A DNA stretch of 11,590 bases, taken from CAYSPU01 sp964432995 (GTDB taxonomy: Bacteria; Verrucomicrobiota; Verrucomicrobiia; Limisphaerales; JAHDYP01). Positions 1 to 5,822 of the stretch are shown piece by piece. A model generated the notes under the pieces. It was not told the origin of the DNA, ran no database searches, and saw only the letters and a program-made list of their open reading frames with translations. The position numbers and the translations under genes are program-made. The number at the start of each line of letters is the position of its first letter. Position 1 is the stretch's first letter. Location of the stretch: NCBI GenBank assembly GCA_964432995.1, contig CAYSPU010000196.1, forward strand, positions 1 to 11,590. The letters run 5' to 3'.

Positions 1-93
1 GGGTTCTAGTCGCTGACCCACTTCAACCGCGTGTTCAAGAAGATATTGGGTGTCTCGCCGACGCGGTATCGGGCCCGCCTGCCGGGCCGGTGA
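1..93 (+). pseudogene. 3' end of an AraC/XylS-family transcriptional regulator, carrying an in-frame stop
   Basis: Frame 1 reads GF-stop-SLTHFNRVF, then GVSPTRYR, and ends at TGA 91-93. This matches the second helix-turn-helix of AraC/XylS regulators, whose usual text is close to GFSSxSHFNRVFKxxxGxSPxxYR, a DNA-binding domain at the protein's C-terminus. The codon at 7-9 is TAG where the family normally has Ser or a similar residue; one change from TCG would produce it. If the base call is right, the protein loses its recognition helix and the gene is broken. The rest of the gene lies outside the window, so I cannot tell whether it has other lesions. No amber suppression is implied, because no other TAG in the window interrupts a recognisable gene. 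Confidence 0.6.
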
Positions 94-186
94 GCGTTCG
101 GCGTGTTCCGCGGGCACCAAACAACCGGGCGGGCGCGGTGCCGCTCCCGGGCGGATGCGCATTTGGGTCCCTGGAGTCCCGTGCGT

Positions 187-226
187 TCCGGACCGCGGGT
201 CTTCTGACCCGCAGCGAAACGCACAC
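187..226 (+). repeat. Hairpin repeat family F, copy 1
   Basis: Stem GCGGGTC (195-201) pairs perfectly with GACCCGC (206-212) around a 4-nt loop. The 40-bp unit recurs in inverted orientation at 7631-7671, with about 35 of 40 positions the same by eye, including the flanks TCCGGACC and CGCACAC. Related copies with different stems lie at 7721-7745 and 7757-7790. Confidence 0.75.
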
Positions 227-329
227 CGCATTGGCTGGCTCAAGCCGCCTCCGTCCCGCCGTCGCGGGACTACGGCGGGCCGAGGAGGGGCCGAGGTCCG
301 AACCTTCGGCCGTCTGCCGCCCGCCCGTG

Positions 330-475
330 GCTGCTGCGACCGGAGACCGGTCGCGCTCCGTCGGACCGCCCGCCGTCCCGGCGGGCAGCAGTTCCGCTGG
401 CCGAATACGCTCGCGAATCCTCAGTTGGATGCCGCCCGCCTGTGGCTGCTGCGACCCGAGGCCGTGTCGCGCTCC
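330..475 (+). repeat. Composite hairpin repeat (families G and H), intact copy
   Basis: The order is hairpin G1 (stem GCGACCGG 336-343 with CCGGTCGC 347-354), hairpin H1 (GCCCGCCG 368-375 with CGGCGGGC 379-386), a spacer of about 60 bp that includes TCAGTTGGATGCCGC (421-435), and a decayed second G hairpin (GCGAC 451-455 with GTCGC 466-470). The 29-bp H1 unit 363-391 is identical to 2439-2467. The 56 bp at 409-464 match 2628-2683 at roughly 88% by eye. The element ends right at the 3' end of the DUF885 gene, whose stop codon is at 478-480. Confidence 0.75.
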
Positions 476-477
476 GG

Positions 478-2310
478 TCACTGGCTCGCCGGCAGGCCCA
501 GGCTTCGGCGCACGAGCTCAAGCAGATAGCGCGGCGGCACGCACCCGTGCGCGAGCACGGCCTCGTGGAAGCGGCCCAGAACAAAGGCGGCTCCCAGCTC
601 CGTCTGGATTTCCCGGCGCACGCGGTCGAGGGCCATGCGGCCGACGAAGTAGGTGGAGAGTTGCCCGGCGCTCTGTTGCGAACGGATGACTTTGAGCCGG
701 GCCTCGCCTTCGCTCTGGAAGGCATCGCGCATCAGCAGTTCGAGCGCCTGGTCGTCGGTCATTTGGGTGCAGTGCATCCGATGGTCGAGGAGGGCGTTCA
801 CCACGGCCCGCAGATAGAACTTGAGCTGCATCAAGCGCAACCGCAGGTCGCCGTCGCCGTAGCCTTCATTGAGCATGGTTTGCTCCGTGTAGACCGCCCA
901 GCCCTCGATGAAGGGGCCGGATTGGATCACCCGCCGGATGGGCGAGGGGTGGCGATTCGCGTATTCCAGTTGGACGTAGTGTCCCGGGTAGGCCTCGTGG
1001 AGGCTGAGGATGTGCAGCATGTGGGTGTTGTACTCCTCGAGATAGCTGCGGACGCGCTCGGGGCTCCAGTCGGAGGGCGGCGGACTGACGGCGTAGTAGC
1101 TGCTCGCCTCTGGGTCGAGCGGCGGGGCTGAACTGAGGTAAGCCGTCGAGTTCCCGCGCTGGAACTCGGGCATCTCGATGACCGCGCACTGGTCCGGATC
1201 CGGCAGCCGCAAGAAGTCGCGTTCGCGGATGAACCGTTTGAGGCTCACCACGATGCGCCGCGCATCGCGGACCAGGTGTTCGGGCTTTCCGTGTTCGGCG
1301 CCGACGTCCTGCATGACGCGCGCGATGGTGGCGCGCCGCCCGTCCGGGTGGTCCGGGGGGAGCGCCTCGGCCGGGTGATAGCGGCTCCAGAGTTGCCGCG
1401 CCACGACGTACAGCTCGGCTTGGACTCGCTGGAACTCGCTTTCGGCTTGGGCGAGGACTTCGTCGGCCGAGAGACCGGCGTTCAGGTCGAGGGCCAGTTT
1501 CTCGCGGAACCGAGTCGCGCCCAGGCGCCAGTCGCCGTCGGCCTTCGGGAGCAGTTCTTTTTCAAGGAACTCCTGGTACCCGCGCAGCGTTGCGGCCACG
1601 CGCCGGCCTTCCGCGCGCAGTGCGGCCAACTGGCGGCTCCCGCGGGCCAGACCAGGCAAGTCGGTTTCGTAGAAGCTAATGGCTCCCAGGTTCTGGCGGA
1701 TGGCGGTCTCGGTGTGGGTACGGGGTGGCCGGGTCAGGTTCTTCCTCGCCGCGTCCACGATCCCAGGGATGGCCTGCATGCGCGCTAGGCAGTTGGCCAC
1801 GTTGGTTTCCAGCGGGAGCGTCGACTGCGTGAGCGGCAGAAAGACGCTGTCCGAGATGTACTCGCTGTAAACTCGCGGGTCTTCCGCGAGTGGGCGGGTG
1901 TTTTCCTCGAGCCAGAGGGACCGGCGCAGGTCGTGCTCGAGAATCTCGTAATCGATGGCGCCGTCGCGCGAGAGAGTGGATCGAGTCACTCGGCGAGGAA
2001 GGTTCTCCAGGGTGTCGCGGAGGGATTGCCGGCGGCGGTCTTGCGCCGCGGAGGACAGATCCTCGAGGCGGTCATCGAAGCGATGGTCGCCGAGGCGGGT
2101 GGCTTCGAAGGGGCGCTCGCGGAGCCAGGCATCCAGGTACTGCTGGAAGAACGCGTAGAGGGCGGCGTCGGCGGGGTGGGTCGCGGTCGGCCTCGCGGTG
2201 GCGGCGGGCAGAGGCACCGTGGCCAGCAGGAGGAAGAGTGCCGCTGCGATAAGGAGCATCCACCGGAACGGGCGTCGCGGGGGCGGAGCGAACTGAGCCA
2301 GGGCTTTCAT
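478..2310 (-). CDS. Secreted DUF885-family metallopeptidase
   Basis: A 610-residue protein of the DUF885 family, putative zinc peptidases exported from the cytoplasm; substrate unknown. Residues 15-39 form a hydrophobic signal (MLLIAAALFLLLA after a basic stretch), probably cut near PAATA. The family hallmark HEAYPGH is at 438-444, with His438, Glu439 and His444 as likely zinc and catalytic residues. EGWAVYTEQ at 469-477 supplies a further conserved Glu, and the C-terminal FHEAVLAHGCVPPRYLLELV is also typical. Length fits the family (about 550-620). I chose ATG 2310 rather than an upstream GTG at 2364 because the signal peptide begins there and a promoter-like TTGACA lies between the two. No Shine-Dalgarno is visible, so the message may be leaderless. 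The gene stands alone, convergent with the AraC remnant. Confidence 0.9.
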   Translation of the reverse strand: MKALAQFAPPPRRPFRWMLLIAAALFLLLATVPLPAATARPTATHPADAALYAFFQQYLDAWLRERPFEATRLGDHRFDDRLEDLSSAAQDRRRQSLRDTLENLPRRVTRSTLSRDGAIDYEILEHDLRRSLWLEENTRPLAEDPRVYSEYISDSVFLPLTQSTLPLETNVANCLARMQAIPGIVDAARKNLTRPPRTHTETAIRQNLGAISFYETDLPGLARGSRQLAALRAEGRRVAATLRGYQEFLEKELLPKADGDWRLGATRFREKLALDLNAGLSADEVLAQAESEFQRVQAELYVVARQLWSRYHPAEALPPDHPDGRRATIARVMQDVGAEHGKPEHLVRDARRIVVSLKRFIRERDFLRLPDPDQCAVIEMPEFQRGNSTAYLSSAPPLDPEASSYYAVSPPPSDWSPERVRSYLEEYNTHMLHILSLHEAYPGHYVQLEYANRHPSPIRRVIQSGPFIEGWAVYTEQTMLNEGYGDGDLRLRLMQLKFYLRAVVNALLDHRMHCTQMTDDQALELLMRDAFQSEGEARLKVIRSQQSAGQLSTYFVGRMALDRVRREIQTELGAAFVLGRFHEAVLAHGCVPPRYLLELVRRSLGLPASQ

Positions 2311-2318
2311 GGGCGGCC

Positions 2319-2348
2319 ATTCCACTGCAGTCCGCCTGCTGGTGTCAA
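2319..2348 (-). promoter_or_regulatory. Candidate sigma-70 promoter for the DUF885 gene
   Basis: On the minus strand there is a perfect -35 TTGACA (2348-2343), an 18-bp spacer and TGGAAT (2324-2319), which matches TATAAT at four of six positions. Transcription would start near 2312, within a few bases of ATG 2310, which explains the missing ribosome binding site. Confidence 0.45.
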
Positions 2349-2379
2349 CCTTCGCGGGTGTCACCCGTCCGCTCGGAGC

Positions 2380-2695
2380 GGCTGCGACCGGAGACCTGCC
2401 TCCGCCAGAGCTTTGGCAAGGCAGGCCGGCCCCGCTCCGGACCGCCCGCCGTCCCGGCGGGCAGCAGCAGCGCCGGCCGAATGGGCTCGCGGTGACTATT
2501 CACGTGGACCACGTTGAACCGCGAAATACGCGAAATACGGGAACCCGGAGCAGGCAGTGGGAGTGCAGCGTCTTGCCCTTTTCGCGTGTTTGGCGTGTTT
2601 CGCGGTTTACCCTCCTGAACAGTTACGGCTCGCGAACCTTCAGTTGGATGCCGCGCGCTCGTGGCTGCTGCGAACGGAGGCCGCAAGGCGCCGTA
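2380..2695 (+). repeat. Composite hairpin repeat (families G and H), copy split by an insertion
   Basis: Same order as the intact copy at 330-475. A G-type hairpin comes first, enlarged by an extra imperfect arm (about 2396-2426, CCTGCC pairing with GGCAGG). H2 (2439-2467) follows and is identical over 29 bp to 363-391. The spacer begins GGCCGAAT (2474-2481) and breaks at 2491; it resumes at 2627 and continues through CAGTTGGATG (2641-2650) to a decayed G hairpin near 2664-2690. The break is filled by the 135-bp mobile element described separately. Confidence 0.75.
2484..2634. mobile_element. 135-bp MITE-like element with 8-bp target duplication, IS66-type ends
   Basis: The insert is 2492-2626. 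GGCTCGCG occurs immediately before it (2484-2491) and after it (2627-2634), while the uninterrupted repeat at 401-430 has this site once (as CGCTCGCG). Ends are inverted: GTGACTATTCA (2492-2502) against TGAACAGTTAC (2616-2626), 9 of 11 positions pairing. Inner inverted arms at 2517-2539 and 2585-2607 pair at 20 of 23 positions, each holding two 9-bp CGCGAAATA-like units. There is no coding capacity, so it would need a transposase in trans. From established knowledge, IS66-family elements have ends starting GTAA and give 8-bp duplications; the right end read inward starts GTAACTG. Confidence 0.75.
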
Positions 2696-2697
2696 AG

Positions 2698-2852
2698 GTC
2701 CAGGCCTTTAGAAATTAGATTTGGGTGTTTGCCGCACGCACCTTGCTGGCGCTGCCAGTGACTCCACCTGGAATAGTTGAGCTGCGCGCCAGGCCGTATT
2801 CCCTTGCTGCGCTGCGCCTCGGCCCGCAATTCTAACTTCTAAAGACCTGACC
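2698..2852. repeat. About 155-bp element bounded by 22-23-bp imperfect inverted repeats
   Basis: The left arm 2698-2720 contains CCTTTAGAAATTAGA and the right arm 2831-2852 contains TCTAACTTCTAAAGACC; they pair almost throughout. The right end, read outward, is TCTAAAGACCTGACC, a text I associate from memory with REP-like palindromes next to REP-associated tyrosine transposases, but no transposase is present. The interior has no open frame of note. It abuts the decayed end of the composite repeat. Confidence 0.55.
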
Positions 2853-2879
2853 CTCAGCCTGGATGACCCTCAGCCTGGA
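2848..2879 (+). repeat. Perfect 16-bp tandem duplication
   Basis: TGACCCTCAGCCTGGA occurs at 2848-2863 and again, without a gap, at 2864-2879. It overlaps the right end of the inverted-repeat element, so it may reflect an end duplication or slippage at that boundary. The rest of the gap to the propeller stop (2880-2962) holds a 6-bp stem, CACTCA 2933-2938 with TGAGTG 2951-2956, just past the stop codon; it has no T-run and would be a weak terminator. Confidence 0.8.
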
Positions 2880-2962
2880 CCCAGGCCACGCCGGTGCCGC
2901 TCCGCCCTGATCGGCCCTGCGGGCGGACATTTCACTCAGGGAGCGTGCAGTGAGTGTCCGGC

Positions 2963-4141
2963 TCAGAACACGTAGACCGTGCCGTCCGTGCCGGGGACGT
3001 GGAGGTGTCCGGCGGGGCTGAAGGACGGTCGCGCCTGGAGGGAGCGAGGGCATTCGAAGAGAACGCGGCCTTCTCCTGTTGACCGGACTTCGTGCACGTG
3101 GCCCAGCGGGTCACCGATCCAGATCGTGCCGCCCGCGTCGGTTACGGGGCCCGCGAGAAAGTAATCCGCGTTTCCTGAGTATTGCCAGCGGACGGCCCCT
3201 TCCACCGGGTCCAGGGTGTGGAGGGTCCCGGCGAGGTCGGCCACGACGATGGCGCCGTCGGGCAGGAGGGCGGGGGTGGCTGTGGAGCAGTGCGGCAGCG
3301 ATTGCGACCAGAGCACGCGGCTGGCGGCGAGCGACCAGCAGAGGAGAGCGGCGCCACGTTCCCGGTTGAGCAACGCGTAGACTCGAGCGCGCTCCGCGTC
3401 GAGCACCGGAGCGGCGACGACGGGGACGCGGCGAATCCAGTCTTCCGAAGCCGGTTCCGTGTGCAGGATCGACTCTGCGCCGTCCGGGCGGACGGAGACC
3501 AGTTCGACACCGTTGCGGGGAACAGCGCGGAGGCAGAAGCAGGGGCCGGAGCTGTCCGCGGTGGCCGCTGACGCCGGGGTGCGTCCGGAGTTCCACGTGG
3601 CTTTCGTGGTGCCGGAGGCGGCGTCTAGCGCGTGGAACTGAGCGCCCCAACTGCTGCACACCACGCTGTCAGCGGTCGCCCAGTAGAGGAGATCGGAGAG
3701 AACACGCGGGTCACTGGCGGTCGGCAGGCGGTGTTCCCAACGGAGTCGGCCGGTGGCCGCCTCGACGGCGTGGACGGTGCCGGCGAACGTGCCGACGAAC
3801 AGGGCTTCGTCATCAGCGGAAAGGGCAGGGGAGGCGACGACGCCTGCGGGGAGGGAGAGACGCCAGCGGACGCTTCCATCCGGTGCGAAGGCGAGAAGCG
3901 TTCCGGACATATCCGCCACGAACGCCGTTCCGCTCCCATCGAACACTACGGATGCCTGGACCGCGGCTGTGGCGCGAAGTCCGCGTCGCGGTTGACTGGC
4001 TGGCTCTGCCCGCTGGGCGAAGCGGCCGGATCGGCTGTGATCACCCCCGGCGGTTCGCCAGATTCGTGGTCCCACGTTGAGGTGTACTGCGGAACCATCT
4101 TCGCGGTTCTTCGCGGCCTTCTGTTCAAAACGGAGATGCAT
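2963..4141 (-). CDS. PQQ-like beta-propeller protein without a visible signal peptide
   Basis: A 392-residue protein made of about seven WD/PQQ-like blades. Examples are GTAFVADMSGTLLAF near 71-85, GTVHAVEAATGRLRW at 121-135, AGTLHTLDPVEGAVRW at 304-319 and GTDGTVYVF at 384-392. Such propellers are usually periplasmic or membrane-anchored scaffolds (BamB-like) or PQQ dehydrogenase relatives; no catalytic residues or c-type heme motif are seen, so a binding role is likelier. Residues 1-17 come from a dispersed repeat at 4091-4131, and no hydrophobic leader precedes the first blade. ATG 4141 lies 9 bp after the stop of the DUF362 gene and lacks a clear Shine-Dalgarno. GTG 4075 (370 residues) is an alternative start beyond the repeat. 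Probably co-transcribed with the DUF362 gene. Confidence 0.75.
   Translation of the reverse strand: MHLRFEQKAAKNREDGSAVHLNVGPRIWRTAGGDHSRSGRFAQRAEPASQPRRGLRATAAVQASVVFDGSGTAFVADMSGTLLAFAPDGSVRWRLSLPAGVVASPALSADDEALFVGTFAGTVHAVEAATGRLRWEHRLPTASDPRVLSDLLYWATADSVVCSSWGAQFHALDAASGTTKATWNSGRTPASAATADSSGPCFCLRAVPRNGVELVSVRPDGAESILHTEPASEDWIRRVPVVAAPVLDAERARVYALLNRERGAALLCWSLAASRVLWSQSLPHCSTATPALLPDGAIVVADLAGTLHTLDPVEGAVRWQYSGNADYFLAGPVTDAGGTIWIGDPLGHVHEVRSTGEGRVLFECPRSLQARPSFSPAGHLHVPGTDGTVYVF
4091..4131 (-). repeat. Dispersed 10-bp-period repeat at the start of the propeller gene
   Basis: On the minus strand, GTTTTGAACAGAAGG is followed by CCGCGAAGAA and CCGCGAAGAT, two units with a 10-bp period. 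From memory, text like TTGAACAGAAGG followed by CGCGAAG units is a common intergenic repeat in environmental genomes. Here it supplies the first codons of the propeller frame (FEQKAAKNREDG). Confidence 0.6.
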
Positions 4142-4150
4142 GGTTCCGGT

Positions 4151-5380
4151 TCAGGGCGCCGTTCGGCGATACGTCGGCTGGAAAGTGAACCGGGCGGTGT
4201 CGAGGTCGAGGCCGACGACCTCGAGTTCGCGCAGGCGGTTTTCGCCGAGACCGCGGTTTCGGGCGAGCGCCAAGTAGTTGGTGCCATTGACGAAGGGCAG
4301 TTGGCGGTCGGGGGCATCGGGGTCGAAGCCCATGACGGCGGCGCCGACGGCGTCGGTGCAAACGGGGTTGCGTCCGGCGAGGAGGAGGCCGGGACGGGTG
4401 ATGGAGACCATCGAGCCGATCCACCAACCTTCGACGGTCTGGATGGTGCTGATGGCGTCGACCACGACGAGGTCGATGGGGAATGCGGCGGTGAGGTCGA
4501 CGATGAAGCGGGGGACATTGTGGCCGTGCTCGCCGCGGATGGTACGGCCGGTGAAGGTGGACGTCGAGGTGCGGGGGAGGTCCGTCGCGTCGTGGAGCAC
4601 GCGGTTGCGGTAGCCCACGGCGTTCTCGTCGGGTTCGTCTTTCAGGTCGTCGCCGTAGAGGCTGCTGGGGGGCACGCCGAAGAGGTTCTTCATGCCGGCG
4701 GTGATGCCGCCGGAGACATGGCTCTTGAGCTTGCCGAGCGAGATCAGGACATCGGTGTCGGTGTAGGCCCAGTTGACTTCCCAGGACGAGGCGAGATCGC
4801 CTCCGCCCGGGACGCGGACGATGGCGTAGTCGCGGTGCGGGCTGCGGTTGCGGGTGTTGTGGAAGCGGGCCCGGCCGCGCAGGGCGTCGTTGAATTCGGC
4901 GAGGCGGAAGCCGTATCCGGCGAAGGCGGCCGCGTCGGGCGTCCGGAAGGGGAGTTGTTCACAGAAGGTGACGCGGCGGGCGCCGTATTGGACGAGCAGA
5001 CTGCCGAGGGCCATGGCGACGGTGGGATGGACGGTCACGGTCAGCCAGAGCGGCACGCCGGCGAGATCGGCGTCGGAGCTGTTGACCAGATTGACCTTCA
5101 CCGCCACGTGCTTGCGGCGCACCAGGCGCCGGACATTGTCCAGGGAATCGAGCATGGTGCCCAGGGCGCTTCGCACTTCCTGGTAGTCGTAGCGTCGACA
5201 GAAGGCGAGGGCGGTGGGTGCGCGCGGGATGGAGAGGCGCCCGGTCTGCTTCGGTGCGGAGAAGGCGCCGGTGACCACGGGCCAGGCGGCCGCACTGGCG
5301 GTCGCGGCTTTGATGAAGTCGCGGCGGCTGAGAACGCCGCCGGGGCAGCGGGGGATCGGATGGCTGGGGTCCGCGTGCAT
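4151..5380 (-). CDS. Tat-exported DUF362 domain protein
   Basis: A 409-residue protein. The N-terminus has a twin-arginine signal, SRRDFIK at 18-24, followed by a short Ala-rich hydrophobic stretch, so it is probably exported folded, perhaps with a cofactor. DUF362 signatures are KVNLV at 95-99, SLGKLKSHVSGGITAGMKNL at 214-233, VDAISTIQTVEG at 308-319 and GRNPVCTDAVGAAVMGFDP at 336-354. The family's biochemical role is not established; it often sits near redox and iron-sulfur proteins. No ferredoxin-type Cys cluster is present. ATG 5380 is chosen over an open upstream extension to 5542 because GGAAAG lies 7 bases before it and the Tat motif then falls at the usual distance. It is followed after 9 bp by the propeller gene, suggesting an operon. 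Confidence 0.88.
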   Translation of the reverse strand: MHADPSHPIPRCPGGVLSRRDFIKAATASAAAWPVVTGAFSAPKQTGRLSIPRAPTALAFCRRYDYQEVRSALGTMLDSLDNVRRLVRRKHVAVKVNLVNSSDADLAGVPLWLTVTVHPTVAMALGSLLVQYGARRVTFCEQLPFRTPDAAAFAGYGFRLAEFNDALRGRARFHNTRNRSPHRDYAIVRVPGGGDLASSWEVNWAYTDTDVLISLGKLKSHVSGGITAGMKNLFGVPPSSLYGDDLKDEPDENAVGYRNRVLHDATDLPRTSTSTFTGRTIRGEHGHNVPRFIVDLTAAFPIDLVVVDAISTIQTVEGWWIGSMVSITRPGLLLAGRNPVCTDAVGAAVMGFDPDAPDRQLPFVNGTNYLALARNRGLGENRLRELEVVGLDLDTARFTFQPTYRRTAP

Positions 5381-5567
5381 TGGTCTTTCCAGCGATACTG
5401 ATACACTCGATTGGGGAGTTGGGAAAGCCCGCAGGTAGGGACGGCCGGTTCGGGTTCTCGCAAGGTGCAGGCACCGGTAGCCGGCAATCGTCCATCCGCC
5501 CGAGGCCGCGCCTCCCTCCCTGTTGAGCATCCAAGTTGGCACGTTGTTCCGGCACGCCCGGAGGCCC

Positions 5568-5615
5568 GCTCGCGAGCTTTGCTCGGAGCCTGCTCGCGAG
5601 TCCTCCTCGGAGTCG
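5568..5615 (+). repeat. Two-copy 24-bp tandem repeat with a palindromic core
   Basis: Units 5568-5591 and 5592-5615 agree at about 18 of 24 positions. Both start GCTCGCGAG and contain CTCGGAG. The first copy includes the 10-bp palindrome GCTCGCGAGC. Confidence 0.65.
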
Positions 5616-5643
5616 CGCCCTACCCGTTTCCGGAGTAAGCCTA

Positions 5644-5706
5644 GCCGCGGACGTCAGTCCGCGGCGACTTCTCGGGGAAAGGGGATGTGCGCCGACTGAC
5701 GTCGGC
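5644..5706. repeat. Pair of palindromes in opposite orientation
   Basis: GCCGCGGAC (5644-5652) pairs with GTCCGCGGC (5657-5665) around the loop GTCA. GCCGAC (5691-5696) pairs with GTCGGC (5701-5706) around TGAC. The loops are reverse complements of each other, so the second hairpin looks like an inverted, slightly diverged copy of the first, about 25 bp away. Confidence 0.65.
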
Positions 5707-5759
5707 GGCCACGAAGTTCATGGACGGGCGGAGTCGGGTGGAGAGTGTGCGGGCCGGTG

Positions 5760-5795
5760 TGCAACCTTTTGTTGCAGTTGCAACAAAAGGTTGCA
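5760..5795. terminator. Perfect 17-bp inverted repeat just past the selD fusion, possible terminator
   Basis: TGCAACCTTTTGTTGCA (5760-5776) and TGCAACAAAAGGTTGCA (5779-5795) are exact reverse complements with GT between them. It starts 27 nt beyond the stop codon of the selD fusion, where a terminator or an mRNA-end-stabilising hairpin would be. There is no following T-run on the minus strand, and the stem is less GC-rich than its surroundings, so a dispersed palindrome or a protein-binding site is also possible. Confidence 0.5.
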
Positions 5796-5822
5796 GGGGA
5801 CAGGGCGAGGAGTCCGTCAGGT

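Larger units (their letters stand above)
94..477. other. Repeat-filled gap between the AraC remnant and the DUF885 gene
   Basis: No convincing coding frame is present. Open frames here are GC-driven and match no family I know. Just after the AraC stop, GCGGGCACC (109-117) can pair with GGTGCCGC (137-144) with one bulge; it has no T-run, so it is at best a weak terminator. The rest is occupied by the two hairpin repeat families listed separately. The gap lies between convergent genes, so no promoter is expected. Confidence 0.6.
5381..5822. other. Gap between the selD fusion and the DUF362 gene
   Basis: No gene is seen in 442 bp. Contents from the DUF362 side: a small stem GGTGC/GCACC at 5464-5475, a 24-bp tandem repeat (5568-5615), a palindrome pair (5644-5706) and a perfect 17-bp stem-loop (5760-5795). 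The DUF362 promoter should lie in 5381-5450; the minus strand has AT-richer text GTGTATCAGTATC there (5405-5393), but I find no clear -35 partner. Confidence 0.5.

Noticed and set aside
187..475. CRISPR-like array
   Set aside because: The units are unevenly spaced, differ in length, fold as separate hairpins and recur scattered over the window in both orientations.
94..477. Rho-independent terminators for the AraC remnant or the DUF885 gene
   Set aside because: Many GC stems are present, but none is followed by a run of T on the relevant strand, so I list them only as repeats.
2311..2364. GTG 2364 as start of the DUF885 peptidase
   Set aside because: The added 18 residues would sit ahead of the signal peptide and over a promoter-like TTGACA.
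3632..5401. Very long plus-strand open frame opposite the propeller and DUF362 genes, and a similar one at 5745-7472 opposite selD
   Set aside because: Both lie antisense to genes with clear family motifs. Their translations are Gly/Ala/Glu-rich low-complexity text expected from the C-rich wobble of the true genes.
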